Below are positions 25,128 through 34,441 of a stretch of DNA of 64,000 nt, in pieces. This stretch comes from an uncultured Ruminococcus sp. Lineage in GTDB: Bacteria > Bacillota > Clostridia > Lachnospirales > Lachnospiraceae. The notes beneath the pieces were generated by a model that worked only from the letters and a program-made list of their open reading frames with translations, made no database searches and was not told the DNA's origin. The number at the start of each line of letters is the position of its first letter. Position 1 is the stretch's first letter. The translations under genes and the position numbers were made by a program. Location of the stretch: assembly GCA_934359255.1 (NCBI GenBank), contig CAKRLG010000007.1, positions 68,575 through 132,574 of the forward strand, read 5' to 3'.

Positions 25128-25916
25128 TCAAATAATACAATGTCTCGGACAATTCTCTTTGCAAAGTCCGCAATTGGTACACTTATCGTAATCAATATGT
25201 GCCACATTATCTGTCACCGTAATAGCCTGTACCGGACAGTTCTTTTCACATTTTTTACAGCCGATACAGCCTTTGTCACAGGCATTCATAGTAGCCTTAC
25301 CTTTATCCTGAGAGCTGCAGCTTACTTTTACTGTCTGCTCGTAAGGAACCAGCTCGATCAAATGATGCGGACAGACAGCCACACACTGACCGCAGGCTTT
25401 ACATTTTTCTTTATCCACATGGGCGATGCCGTTGATGACACGGATTGCATCAAAGTTACACGCTTTTACACAGGTACCGTAGCCGAGACATCCATGGTGA
25501 CATTTTTTCTCACCGCCGCCCGGGATAAATGCCATAACCGAGCAATCTTCCACACCATCATACACATAATTGTTTCTGGAGCTCTCACAGTCGCCCGCAC
25601 ATTTTACAAAGGCTGTCATGCGGCGTCCTTCTTTTATCTCTTCTCCCATGATAGCTGCAATGGCTTTCGCCACTTCATTACCGCCTACCGGACATCCGTT
25701 GACCGGAGCTTTTCCGGCTGCGATCGCTGCAGCCAGTCCGTCACATCCCGGATATCCACAGCCACCGCAGTTGTTGCCCGGAAGCTGTTCTCTGACAGCA
25801 ATCTCTTTTTCATTGACTTCCACTGCAAACTTCTTTCCGGCTACCCCAAGGAGCAGTCCGATCACCAGTCCCGTGCCGCCTACCAAAACTGCAGCAATAA
25901 GTATTCCTGTAATCAT
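25128..25916 (-). CDS. rnfB: Rnf complex iron-sulfur subunit RnfB
   Basis: 262 residues. The N-terminal helix (GILIAAVLVGGTGLVIGLLL) anchors it to the membrane. The 4Fe-4S region CGGCGYPGCDGLAAAIAAGK is next. Several ferredoxin-type clusters follow, for example CKACGQCVAVCPHH, CIGCKKCEKNCPV and CTNCGLCKENCPRHC. RnfB takes electrons from reduced ferredoxin into the complex, which couples transfer to NAD+ to Na+ or H+ export. It is last of rnfCDGEAB, the gene order usual in Clostridia. The C-terminus ends right after the last cluster. Confidence 0.95.
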   Translation of the reverse strand: MITGILIAAVLVGGTGLVIGLLLGVAGKKFAVEVNEKEIAVREQLPGNNCGGCGYPGCDGLAAAIAAGKAPVNGCPVGGNEVAKAIAAIMGEEIKEGRRMTAFVKCAGDCESSRNNYVYDGVEDCSVMAFIPGGGEKKCHHGCLGYGTCVKACNFDAIRVINGIAHVDKEKCKACGQCVAVCPHHLIELVPYEQTVKVSCSSQDKGKATMNACDKGCIGCKKCEKNCPVQAITVTDNVAHIDYDKCTNCGLCKENCPRHCII

Positions 25917-25928
25917 AAAACTCCCTCC

Positions 25929-26504
25929 TTAAATCATTCCGGAAAATCCAAAGAATGCGATAGACATCAAACCTGCGGTCAGAAGTACAATCGGCATTCC
26001 CCGGAAAGGTTTCGGTATATCGTTGTATTCGATTTTCTCACGAAGTCCTGCCATCAGCACGATAGAAATAGTAAATCCCACAGCGGTAGCAAAACCATTG
26101 ACCGTGCCTTCCAGGATTCCGTAATTATTCTGTACATTTAACAGCGCCACACCAAGTACTGCACAGTTGGTGGTGATCAGAGGAAGATACACACCCAGAC
26201 TCTTATACAGTGCCGGCATCGTCTTTTTCAGGAACATCTCAACCAGCTGTACAAGAGCGGCAATCACCAGAATAAATACGATGGTCTGCATATATTCCAT
26301 TCCCGTTGTCACCAGCACAAACTTATAAATCAGACTGGTACAGAATGAAGAAATCGTCAGCACGAAGATTACTGCCGCGCCCATACCTGCTGCCGTATCC
26401 ATTTTCTTCGATACACCAAGGAAAGGACACAGACCCAGGAACTGGCTCAAAACCACGTTATTCACCAATGCCGAACCAACGGCGATCATTAACAATTCTC
26501 TCAT
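25929..26504 (-). CDS. rnfA: Rnf complex membrane subunit RnfA
   Basis: 191 residues and six predicted membrane helices (SALVNNVVLSQFLGLCPFLG near the start). RnfA and RnfE are homologous half-repeats that together form the ion-translocating core and hold a membrane-buried 2Fe-2S cluster through conserved cysteines, such as those in GLCPFLG and TTNCAVLGVAL. It overlaps rnfE by 4 bases (ATGA). Confidence 0.95.
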   Translation of the reverse strand: MRELLMIAVGSALVNNVVLSQFLGLCPFLGVSKKMDTAAGMGAAVIFVLTISSFCTSLIYKFVLVTTGMEYMQTIVFILVIAALVQLVEMFLKKTMPALYKSLGVYLPLITTNCAVLGVALLNVQNNYGILEGTVNGFATAVGFTISIVLMAGLREKIEYNDIPKPFRGMPIVLLTAGLMSIAFFGFSGMI

Positions 26505-27196
26505 GACTGGGTTCCTCCTTTCTCAGCGCTCTTCTTACTTGCACACATATGATTGCTGCAGCCTGCACAGAGACTCTCGTCACATGCTTTCGGAGCTGCG
26601 GCAGGATCTTTTTTCATTTTTACACGGTTCTGCAGTGCCACCAGCATCGCCAGGACAAAGAAAGCTCCCGGTGCCAGAATAAAGATGGTAGCTCCTCCGT
26701 TAAAAACAGTCATACCAAAGATCTTACCGGAACCGATCAATTCGCGGACGATACCGATGCTGGTGAGTCCAACGGTAAATCCAAGTCCCATTCCGATTCC
26801 GTCAAACAGAGAACTGATCGGGCCATTCTTGGACGCATATGCTTCCGCACGTCCCAAGATGATACAGTTAACTACGATCAGCGGAATGTAAATTCCCAGA
26901 GAATCGTAAAGACTCGGAATAAATCCCTGTAATAAGAACTGTACGATAGTTACAAAGGATGCAACGACTACGATATAAGCCGGCATACGCACGCTGTCCG
27001 GAATCATCTTCCGAAGCATGGAAATCATCAGGTTGGACAGAGCAAGGATTACCATCGTTGTCATACCCATACCAAAACCGTTTTTTGCAGATGTGGTAAC
27101 TGCCAGTGTCGGACACATACCAAGCATCAGTACAAAGGTGGGATTCTCCTTGATGATACCATTATACAAACGTTCCAGAGGTGAATTTGCTTTCAT
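26501..27196 (-). CDS. rnfE: Rnf complex membrane subunit RnfE
   Basis: 231 residues, six helices. The core motifs NPTFVLMLGMCPTLAVTTSA and LIVVNCIILGRAEAYASKNG mirror RnfA, including the cluster cysteines. The C-terminus has an added cysteine-rich tail (CDESLCAGCSNHMCASKK) not needed for the fold. It might bind a metal or be a relic; this is inference. The ATG at 27196 shares one base with the rnfG stop. An upstream in-frame extension of 12 residues runs into rnfG and is rejected. Confidence 0.94.
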   Translation of the reverse strand: MKANSPLERLYNGIIKENPTFVLMLGMCPTLAVTTSAKNGFGMGMTTMVILALSNLMISMLRKMIPDSVRMPAYIVVVASFVTIVQFLLQGFIPSLYDSLGIYIPLIVVNCIILGRAEAYASKNGPISSLFDGIGMGLGFTVGLTSIGIVRELIGSGKIFGMTVFNGGATIFILAPGAFFVLAMLVALQNRVKMKKDPAAAPKACDESLCAGCSNHMCASKKSAEKGGTQS

Positions 27197-27813
27197 CACT
27201 GATCTCCCCCTTCCATCACACGAAATGCACAAAGACCGGCATTCACACCGTTGGTCATGGCATTGGTCGTAACTGTGGCACCACTGATGGCATTGATCTC
27301 GTCATCCTGTGTTGCACCGTTTTTTGTATACTGTAATTTTTCTACCTGTTTTCCGACAAACTGATCTTTGAACGCAGGAGTATCCGCATTCATGCCAAGT
27401 CCGGCGGTCTCTCCGATGGACAGGATCGAGATTCCGTTCAGGGTACCGTCATTTTGTACTCCCATGGAAAATTGGATATCTCCACCATATCCTTCTGAAG
27501 TTACAACGGTAAAGGCATAGCCAAGTGTTTCTCCGCTCTGGTCTTCCGCACGCATAACTTCTTCTATGGACTGTGCCTTATAACCTTCCTGATCTAACTG
27601 ATCGCGGATCGTCTTTGTCAATGTATCGTCCATCTCTACTGCCTCAAAAGCTGCTGCATCCGTAAATACCTGTTCATAAGCCTCTGCTTTTGCCTGCGCT
27701 TCCTGTTTTGCAATCGGATCTTTTGTGATCTCATATACACCGCCAAGGGCCACACCTGCCACCAGAGTGATCAGTGTAAGGGCAAGGGCATCTTTGATAA
27801 TCTTATTTTTCAT
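27196..27813 (-). CDS. rnfG: Rnf complex flavoprotein subunit RnfG
   Basis: 205 residues. One N-terminal helix (ALALTLITLVAGVALGGVYE) is followed by an exported domain. The flavinylation motif ISGATVTTNAMTNGV near the C-terminus carries the threonine to which FMN is attached covalently; ApbE would be the attaching enzyme and is not in this window. Overlaps rnfD by 11 bases, with GGAGGGG as ribosome binding site inside the rnfD end. Confidence 0.95.
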   Translation of the reverse strand: MKNKIIKDALALTLITLVAGVALGGVYEITKDPIAKQEAQAKAEAYEQVFTDAAAFEAVEMDDTLTKTIRDQLDQEGYKAQSIEEVMRAEDQSGETLGYAFTVVTSEGYGGDIQFSMGVQNDGTLNGISILSIGETAGLGMNADTPAFKDQFVGKQVEKLQYTKNGATQDDEINAISGATVTTNAMTNGVNAGLCAFRVMEGGDQ

Positions 27814-28765
27814 GCTTCACCCCTCCTTTTCCAAATGCCGTCGGTACGGTCAGACGTTCGATAACCGGAATCAGCAGGTTGCCGAAAATGATCGCATAGG
27901 ACACACCCTCTGCGGAGGCTCCAAAGATACGGAACAGTCCGGTCAGACATCCCAGGATCACGCCGTATACCAGCTGTCCCCGTTTGGTAATCGGCGTCGT
28001 CACATAATCAGTAGCCATGAACCATGCTCCAAGCATCAGTCCACCGCCCAGAAGCTGTTCTAACAGATAATAGCCGTCTGCTCCATGTCCGCCGAACAAA
28101 ATTACAAAGATAGCAAAACTTCCGATATATGTACACGGGATTCTCCAGTCAATAACTTTGAAGATCAATAAGAATACAGCCCCGATCAGGATCGCCAGTG
28201 CAGAAGTCTCACCGATAGTTCCCTGTGTATTACCAAGAAACAGGCTTAACAGATCTACTTTTTCTCCTGCTTTTACTGCTGCCAGCGGTGTTGCACCGGA
28301 TACCGTATCTACCAGTTTTACCAGACCGCCATCTGCGCTGAAATTAGTCATCTGTCCGGTAAAGGATAACAGCAGGAAACATCTTGCTGCCAGCGCCGGG
28401 TTCATGATATTCTGTCCCAGACCGCCAAACAGCTGTTTTACGATCAGAATAGCAAAAACGCCACCGATCACCGGGATCCACCAGGGAGCGGATGCCGGAA
28501 GGTTCAGACCCAGTAACAATCCTGTGATCACAGCACTTCCATCCCAGATCGTCAACGGTTTATGCATCAAAGTTTCATAGATTCCCTCTGTCGCCACACA
28601 GGTTGCCACTGACAGACAGACTAGCAGCAGTGCCTTCCATCCAAAGAAACACACACCTGCCACTGTTGCCGGCATCAGCGCCACGATCACCATTTTCATC
28701 AGATAATCTGTGGTCACTTTTGAACGGATATGCGGCGATGAGGATACATGTAATAACTCTCCCAT
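27803..28765 (-). CDS. rnfD: Rnf complex membrane flavoprotein subunit RnfD
   Basis: 320 residues, about eight to ten helices, NqrB/RnfD family. Key segments are GLLLGLNLPASAPWWIPVIG, LFGGLGQNIMNPALAARCFL and the covalent FMN motif TVSGATPLAAVKAG at mid-protein. It passes electrons across the membrane between RnfC and RnfG. Sixteen bases downstream of rnfC; overlaps rnfG. Confidence 0.95.
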   Translation of the reverse strand: MGELLHVSSSPHIRSKVTTDYLMKMVIVALMPATVAGVCFFGWKALLLVCLSVATCVATEGIYETLMHKPLTIWDGSAVITGLLLGLNLPASAPWWIPVIGGVFAILIVKQLFGGLGQNIMNPALAARCFLLLSFTGQMTNFSADGGLVKLVDTVSGATPLAAVKAGEKVDLLSLFLGNTQGTIGETSALAILIGAVFLLIFKVIDWRIPCTYIGSFAIFVILFGGHGADGYYLLEQLLGGGLMLGAWFMATDYVTTPITKRGQLVYGVILGCLTGLFRIFGASAEGVSYAIIFGNLLIPVIERLTVPTAFGKGGVKHEK

Positions 28766-28781
28766 ATTTCACATCCCCCTC

Positions 28782-30101
28782 TTATTTTTTCTTTCTGTTG
28801 GCCATAACCATTTTTCTCATGGAACGGATCTCCTGTACCAGCGGTCGTTTTGCCGGACAGACATAGCTGCAGCAGCCACACTCGCAGCACTCCATACCAT
28901 TATATTTGACAAAGGCTTCTTCTTTTCTGTGTTCTGCAAAGGTTGCAAGTTTAGTCGGAAGCAGATGCTCCGGACATTCACTGACACACCTTCCACAGTT
29001 GATGCAGGCGGTAGACCGTGAACGGCTGACCTCATCTTTTGTCAGTACCAAAAGAGCGGATGTGGTTTTGGTTACCGGTACATGATAATCAAACATGGCA
29101 AATCCCATCATCGGACCACCGGAGATCACCTTCTCCACTGTACCCTTCAGGCCACCTGCCGCATCCAGAAGTTCCTGAAAATCCATACCAACCGGTGCTC
29201 GGAAGTTAGATGGTGTGTTCACACCGTCTCCGGTTACTGTTACGATTCGCTGCATCAGTGGCTTTCCTTCTGCCACTGCTTCATAGATCGATACCACGGT
29301 ATCCACATTATCCACGATACAGCCGGCATCTGCCGGAAGCATGGAGGAATTGATTGTCTCTCCGGTCACTGCATAGATCAGCATACGCTCTGCACCCTGT
29401 GGATATTTGGTTTTTAATGGCTGTACTTCGATATTCGCTTCACCTACTACAAGCTCCTGCAGTTTTGCGATGCCCTCCGGTTTGTTATCCTCAATACAGA
29501 TATATCCTTTTGCACCATCAAAAAGCTGCAGCATCACTTTCAGTCCGCCGACCAGTTTTTCCGGCTGTTCCAGCATGATCCGGTAGTCGGAAGTCAGATA
29601 TGGCTCACATTCTGCACCATTGACCAGGATGTATTTGATCTTTTCCGGTTCTTTCGGTGAAAGCTTTACATGGGTAGGGAATCCTGCACCACCCATACCT
29701 ACGATACCCGCTTTCTGAATCTTCCCACGGATCTCGTCTTTGGATAATTGTGTGATATCTTTTGTTTCTTCAAACGCTACTGATTCGTACACTTCATCGT
29801 TTTCCACTATAATCGCATCACAGTAGCCTCCGGTTGCTGTCAAACGTTTTTCAATTCCCTTTACCACGCCGGATACCGATGCATAAACCGGAGCGGATAC
29901 AAAGCCCCCTGCCTCTGCGATCATCTGTCCCACCAGAACCCGATCACCTTTTTTTACAATCGGTTTTGCAGGTGCCCCGATATGTTGGGATACAAGATAG
30001 GCCAGTTCTTTTCCCGGACGGATATCCTGGATCGCCCGGTCTCTTGACAGCTCTTTCCCGTCATACGGGTGGATACCTCCTCTAAATGTTCCAGACCCCA
30101 T
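28782..30101 (-). CDS. rnfC: Rnf complex NADH-binding subunit RnfC
   Basis: 439 residues, the usual clostridial length. The N-terminus FRGGIHPYDGKELSRDRAIQ is diagnostic. The NADH/FMN-binding region includes IVGMGGAGFPTHVKLSPKEP and YILVNGAECEPYLTSDYR. Two 4Fe-4S sites are CINCGRCVSECPEH and CCECGCCSYVCPAKRPLVQE. RnfC is the cytoplasmic subunit that reduces NAD+ (or oxidises NADH). First gene of the operon; start with GGGAGGAC upstream. The full set C, D, G, E, A, B is present with intact cofactor motifs, so the complex should work. Confidence 0.96.
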   Translation of the reverse strand: MGSGTFRGGIHPYDGKELSRDRAIQDIRPGKELAYLVSQHIGAPAKPIVKKGDRVLVGQMIAEAGGFVSAPVYASVSGVVKGIEKRLTATGGYCDAIIVENDEVYESVAFEETKDITQLSKDEIRGKIQKAGIVGMGGAGFPTHVKLSPKEPEKIKYILVNGAECEPYLTSDYRIMLEQPEKLVGGLKVMLQLFDGAKGYICIEDNKPEGIAKLQELVVGEANIEVQPLKTKYPQGAERMLIYAVTGETINSSMLPADAGCIVDNVDTVVSIYEAVAEGKPLMQRIVTVTGDGVNTPSNFRAPVGMDFQELLDAAGGLKGTVEKVISGGPMMGFAMFDYHVPVTKTTSALLVLTKDEVSRSRSTACINCGRCVSECPEHLLPTKLATFAEHRKEEAFVKYNGMECCECGCCSYVCPAKRPLVQEIRSMRKMVMANRKKK

Positions 30102-30144
30102 ACACTAGTCCTCCCTTTTCATTTTTGTGCATTTTTTTCAGCTT

Positions 30145-31071
30145 TTACGCACTCTTTTTGTTCTGTTTACGGTTCTTTTTCAGAGCCAGTCTCCGACGAC
30201 GTTCAAAACTGCTGACCATATTCGGATACGCCCGGAGATGTCTCCTGGAGATATGACGGATACTCTTTTTCACATCTCCATACTTCTGTACAAATTCTTC
30301 GTATTTGCCCAGGATATTATCTTTCGTTTCCAGAAGTTTACTATCGTTTGCACTGTAGCGCTCCACCGTCTCGCGGAACAGTTTCTTACGTTCTTCGATC
30401 ATATCGTTCCACTTGCCAACCGGAAGCTCCATCCGGTAAACTTCTGCTTTCGCACGGGCTTCTTCTGCCACCTCATACAGTTTGGTATCCCGCAGATTCT
30501 CCTGAAATTCATCCCATACAACATCCAGCTTCTTCATCTTGCTTCGCAGATCGAAAGCTGCTGCTGCAGAAAATGCAAAATCTACGGTATATCCTGCCAG
30601 CCATACATAAACCAGTACGATTCCAGTTTTTCTCGGAACCATTTCTACCAGATCCCCCACGACCGGCTGAAATATATAAAACAGAATCAATGTGAAAAAT
30701 CCCCATGCTACAGAACTGCCCAGACAGATTTTCCCCTGAAAGTTAAACTTTTTGTCGCTGTAATCCCACCAGTTGGTGTGAAAAATAGCTTCCATCAGCA
30801 CACCTGTCACATATTCCAGAATCGTGGCGACTGCCACCCCTGCAAAATAGAGTTCCAGAATGTTTCCTGCCACCGGACGTAAGATCACGTAGACGGTCAC
30901 CGCCCCCACTCCATAGATTGTTACAAAAGGTCCGGATACAAATCCCCTGTTTACCCATTTTTTGCTTTTGGCTGATACGTAACAGCTTTCCCAGATCCAT
31001 CCCATGAAGCTGTATACAATAAACCAACTGAGAATATGATACAGATCAACTCCCAGAATCTCAAAACTCAA
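30145..31071 (-). CDS. Putative ABC transporter permease, CmpB-like (PF06541 type)
   Basis: 308 residues. Five to six hydrophobic segments fill the first ~180 residues (LSWFIVYSFMGWIWESCYVS, FVSGPFVTIYGVGAVTVYVI, GYTVDFAFSAAAAFDL). A long charged helical tail follows, ending in a very basic stretch (ERRRRLALKKNRKQNKKSA). The SFMGWIWES motif and the NRGFVSGP element mark the CmpB-like family, named permeases but without shown transport. No ATP-binding partner lies nearby. It precedes rnfC by 43 bases in the same direction, so it may be co-transcribed with the Rnf genes. Confidence 0.75.
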   Translation of the reverse strand: MSFEILGVDLYHILSWFIVYSFMGWIWESCYVSAKSKKWVNRGFVSGPFVTIYGVGAVTVYVILRPVAGNILELYFAGVAVATILEYVTGVLMEAIFHTNWWDYSDKKFNFQGKICLGSSVAWGFFTLILFYIFQPVVGDLVEMVPRKTGIVLVYVWLAGYTVDFAFSAAAAFDLRSKMKKLDVVWDEFQENLRDTKLYEVAEEARAKAEVYRMELPVGKWNDMIEERKKLFRETVERYSANDSKLLETKDNILGKYEEFVQKYGDVKKSIRHISRRHLRAYPNMVSSFERRRRLALKKNRKQNKKSA

Positions 31072-31261
31072 TCCCTCTTCCTCCTTCTTTTTATTTATGA
31101 TAAAATTCTCATATCACTGTTACCATTATAGCTTATTATTTCTAAAAAAAATACTGTTTTTTTTATTTTTTTGTGTATAATATTAGATACATGGTATGTT
31201 TTAGCCATTATTTTTGGTATATTTTGACAATTTATTAACACACTCACAGAAAGGACACTAT

Positions 31262-32335
31262 ATGCTGCAAAAAGATTACCCGGTGGTATTACCGGATTAC
31301 ATATTGACACTGGAAGGACTTTCTCCGGAAAACTGTCTGTTCTTTGATATCGAAACCACAGGATTATCCTGGAAGACCTCTCATCTTTATCTTCTTGGAG
31401 CGGTATTTTATGAAAATGAAACCTGGGTTCACAGGCAGTGGTTCTGCCAGAAGCCCGGCGAAGAAAAAGAAGTACTTCTCGCATTTTCCGAACTTCTCTC
31501 CACCAAAAAACTGTTGTTTCACTACAACGGAACCTCCTTTGATGTTCCTTATCTGATGCATAAATACACCTTTTACCAGCTGCCTTCACCCTGGGAGGGA
31601 ACCCGACAGCTGGATCTGTATCAGCTGTTTTTCCCATTAAAAAAAATCCTGCATCTGGAGCATATGCGTCAGAAAGATCTGGAATATGCGATCGGACTTT
31701 TCCGGGAAGACCTGTACAGTGGTGGGGAACTCATTGAAGTGTACAAAAAATATCTATTGAGTGGTGATAAGCACCTGCTTGAAATGCTTCGCCTGCATAA
31801 CAAAGAAGATGTAGAAGGGATGCTGAAGCTTCTGCCGCTCTTCTCGATCCGTGCTTTATGGACAGGAAATTGTCAGGATTTTATCACATGCACTCATACA
31901 CCGGAAGGAAATTTGCTCCTTTCTGTGCAGCCTGAACATCCATTTCCTGTCAGTTTTGAAAAGGAACTGCCCAACGTTGTGCTTCGCATAACTTCCCCTA
32001 AGCTTCTCTTAGAGATCCATCCGGAGGCAGGATGTAAAAAATTCTTTTATCCAAATTATAAAGATTACTATTATCTCCCATTGGAAGACGAGGCAATCCA
32101 TAAGAGTGTGGGGGCTTATGTGGATAAAGATCACCGCGAGAAAGCAACGCCGGACAACTGCTGCAAAAAAGTAAACGGCTGCTTTTATCCCCAGTACGAA
32201 GAGCTTTTCACTCCGGCTTTCCGGGATGAACGCAAGGAGAAAAACAGCTGGTTTCTTTTGCCGGCAGATTTTGATGAAAATCAGGAACAACTCCTAAAAT
32301 ACTTAAACCATCTGCTTTCTCATGTGATACAATAA
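31262..32335 (+). CDS. YprB-like RNase H-fold exonuclease domain protein
   Basis: 357 residues. The first ~190 residues form a DEDD-type RNase H fold: LFFDIETTGLSWKTSHLYLL carries the first catalytic Asp/Glu, FHYNGTSFDVPYLMHKYTFY the second Asp, and LHNKEDVEGMLKL the last. This matches the YprB ribonuclease H-like family (PF13482), whose substrate is unknown. The rest is unassigned. The ATG at 31262 is taken because of AGAAAGGAC upstream. An in-frame start at 31214 has none. Plus-strand single gene between two minus-strand units, with its own terminator. Confidence 0.8.
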   Translation: MLQKDYPVVLPDYILTLEGLSPENCLFFDIETTGLSWKTSHLYLLGAVFYENETWVHRQWFCQKPGEEKEVLLAFSELLSTKKLLFHYNGTSFDVPYLMHKYTFYQLPSPWEGTRQLDLYQLFFPLKKILHLEHMRQKDLEYAIGLFREDLYSGGELIEVYKKYLLSGDKHLLEMLRLHNKEDVEGMLKLLPLFSIRALWTGNCQDFITCTHTPEGNLLLSVQPEHPFPVSFEKELPNVVLRITSPKLLLEIHPEAGCKKFFYPNYKDYYYLPLEDEAIHKSVGAYVDKDHREKATPDNCCKKVNGCFYPQYEELFTPAFRDERKEKNSWFLLPADFDENQEQLLKYLNHLLSHVIQ

Positions 32336-32362
32336 ACATTATTGAATGATTGATTATAATAC

Positions 32363-32406
32363 AAAAAATCCGCGATTGCCACACACGCAATCACGGATTT
32401 TGTTTT
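32363..32406 (+). terminator. Terminator of the YprB-like gene
   Basis: Stem AAAATCCGCGATTGC (ending 32379) with 32387-32401, one mismatch, then TTTTGTTTTG. Confidence 0.85.
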
Positions 32407-32417
32407 GTCATATGTAT

Positions 32418-32459
32418 AAAAACCACCCGACATACTGTTTTGCATATCGGGTGGCTTAT
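32418..32459 (-). terminator. Terminator of the S1-domain gene
   Basis: Arms 32420-32434 and 32442-32456 (AACCACCCGACATAC with GTATGTCGGGTGG type pairing, one mismatch) with a T run on the minus strand. Confidence 0.85.
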
Positions 32460-32511
32460 CTTTTGCTTACATAAATTTATGATCTGTCAGATCTCTTTGC
32501 TCAGCTACAGA

Positions 32512-33591
32512 TTACTCTTCCTCTGCTGCTTCTTCAGCTGCAGGCTCCAGAGCTTTCATGCTCAGGCTGATTTTTTTCTCTTCTCCGTTGAAATCAACAA
32601 CTTTTGCTGTGATTACCTGACCTACGCTCAGAACATCTGAAGGTTTTTCCACATGTTCTCTGGAGATCTGGGATACATGCAGAAGAGCATCTACGCCTGG
32701 CTCAAGTTCAACAAATGCACCAAAGTCTGTCATACGTGCGATTGTTCCTTCTACTACGTTTCCTACAGCATATTTTTCATCTGCATTCAGCCATGGGTTC
32801 TGATCTTCGAACTTCAGGCTCAGTGCGATCTTGTCTCCGTTGATATCTTTGATCAGAACTTTGATCGGATCACCAACTTTGAAGATTTTCTTCGGATTTT
32901 CTACTCTTCCCCAAGACATCTCAGAGATATGCAGCAGACCATCTGCTCCGCCCAGATCGATGAATGCACCAAAATCTGTAACGTTCTTAACAACACCGTC
33001 TACAACATCACCAACTGCGATCTTCTCAAACAGAGCTTTCTGCTGTTCAGCTTTTGCAGCCAGTAACAGCTGTTTTCTGTCACCGATGATTCTTCTTCTT
33101 CTCGGATTGAACTCTGTGATAACGAATTCGATTTCCTGATCTGCATATTTGCTCAGATCTTTTTCATAAGTATCGGAAACCAGGCTTGCAGGAATAAATA
33201 CTCTTGCTTCGTCGATCACTACGCTCAGTCCACCATTCAGTACCTGAGAAACTTTTGCTTTCAGAACTTCTTTGTTTTCGAAAGCTTCTTCCAGTCTCTT
33301 GTTTCCTTTTTCTGCTGCCAGTCTCTTGTAAGTCAGCAGAACCTGTCCTTCACCATCGTTTACTTTCAGGACTTTAACTTCCATAGTATCACCAGGTTTT
33401 ACTACAGTTGTAAGGTCGATAGAGGAATCGTTGCTGTATTCGTTCTTTGTAAGAATACCATCAGCTTTGTAACCAATATTTAAAATGATCTCGTCTTCTT
33501 TGACGTCGATTACGGTACCTTCGACTACCTCCCCATTTCTAATTGTTTTTAATGATTCTTCCAGCATTTGTTCAAAACTTAATTCTGACAT
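32512..33591 (-). CDS. S1 RNA-binding domain protein (RpsA-like)
   Basis: 359 residues with four S1 OB-fold repeats, starting at about residues 18 (GEVVEGTVIDVKEDEIILNI), 110, 190 (GDVVDGVVKNVTDFGAFIDL) and 275 (GNVVEGTIARMTDFGAFVEL). The last two are the most canonical. An acidic C-terminal tail (ALEPAAEEAAEEE) follows. Firmicute RpsA-like proteins bind mRNA, but ribosome attachment as in E. coli S1 (six repeats) is doubtful. The start MSELSFEQ at 33591 has GAGGAGG and lies 20 bases inside ispH. In other Clostridia the two are joined as one IspH-S1 protein; here they are separate. Confidence 0.9.
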   Translation of the reverse strand: MSELSFEQMLEESLKTIRNGEVVEGTVIDVKEDEIILNIGYKADGILTKNEYSNDSSIDLTTVVKPGDTMEVKVLKVNDGEGQVLLTYKRLAAEKGNKRLEEAFENKEVLKAKVSQVLNGGLSVVIDEARVFIPASLVSDTYEKDLSKYADQEIEFVITEFNPRRRRIIGDRKQLLLAAKAEQQKALFEKIAVGDVVDGVVKNVTDFGAFIDLGGADGLLHISEMSWGRVENPKKIFKVGDPIKVLIKDINGDKIALSLKFEDQNPWLNADEKYAVGNVVEGTIARMTDFGAFVELEPGVDALLHVSQISREHVEKPSDVLSVGQVITAKVVDFNGEEKKISLSMKALEPAAEEAAEEE

Positions 33592-34432
33592 GTTTTTGAA
33601 CCTCCTCAATTATATTATTTGGGGTGGAAGCCCCCGCTGTAATACCTACGCAACCAATACATTGAAAAGGCTTAGTATCCAAATCAACAAGTGTCTGTAT
33701 ATAGTAAGTATTTTCACACTCTTTTCGACAAATCTCGTATAATTTCTGCGTATTGGAACTATGTCTGCCGCCAATGACAATCATGGTATCTGCTTCGCAG
33801 GCAATCTGCCGTGCTTCCAGCTGTCTTTCCTCGGTCGCACTACAGATCGTATTTAAAACAACTTTATCATACCTCTTTTTTTCAAAAATTTCAACTAATT
33901 CTTGAAATTTGTTGTAATTAAATGTCGTCTGACTCACCACACACAGCTTTTCACCCTCCGAAAAGGCAAGGTTTTCGGCTTCTTCGTGGCTGGAGATCAC
34001 TGTCACCGGACCTTCACACCAGCCTTTGATGCCTTCCACTTCCGGATGAGTATCATTGCCAACGATAATAATATGGCGTCCTGCTTTACTTTCCCGCTCC
34101 ACGATCTTATGGATCTTCCTCACAAACGGGCAGGTGGCATCCACACATTCCAGCCCTTTTTCTTCGATCACTTCGTAGATTTCTTTCGGTACCCCATGAG
34201 AACGGATCACCACAGTTCCTTCCATAAGATCTTTCAGCTCCTGTTCATTTTCCAGAACCCGGACACCTTTTTTTTCCAGATCCGTCACCACTTCTTCATT
34301 ATGGATGATCGGTCCATAGGTGTAAATGTTCTGTTTGCCCATGCTGACCTGCTCATATACTTTTTCCACCGCCCGTTTCACGCCGAAACAGAATCCCGCA
34401 GTACGGGCTACCAGAATCTTTTTTTCTCCCAT
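33572..34432 (-). CDS. ispH: 4-hydroxy-3-methylbut-2-enyl diphosphate reductase
   Basis: 286 residues. Last enzyme of the MEP isoprenoid pathway; an iron-sulfur protein giving IPP and DMAPP. The three cluster cysteines lie in RTAGFCFGVKRAVEK, CVDATCPFVRKIHKIV and LNTICSATEERQLEA. The proton-donor region VGNDTHPEVEGIKGW and the SSNTQKLYEICR motif are also present. The ATG at 34432 has GAGG 5 bases upstream; a GTG two codons earlier is less likely. It lies 9 bases after cmk and overlaps the S1 gene by 20 bases. Confidence 0.95.
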   Translation of the reverse strand: MGEKKILVARTAGFCFGVKRAVEKVYEQVSMGKQNIYTYGPIIHNEEVVTDLEKKGVRVLENEQELKDLMEGTVVIRSHGVPKEIYEVIEEKGLECVDATCPFVRKIHKIVERESKAGRHIIIVGNDTHPEVEGIKGWCEGPVTVISSHEEAENLAFSEGEKLCVVSQTTFNYNKFQELVEIFEKKRYDKVVLNTICSATEERQLEARQIACEADTMIVIGGRHSSNTQKLYEICRKECENTYYIQTLVDLDTKPFQCIGCVGITAGASTPNNIIEEVQKHVRIKF

Positions 34433-34441
34433 ATGCACCTC

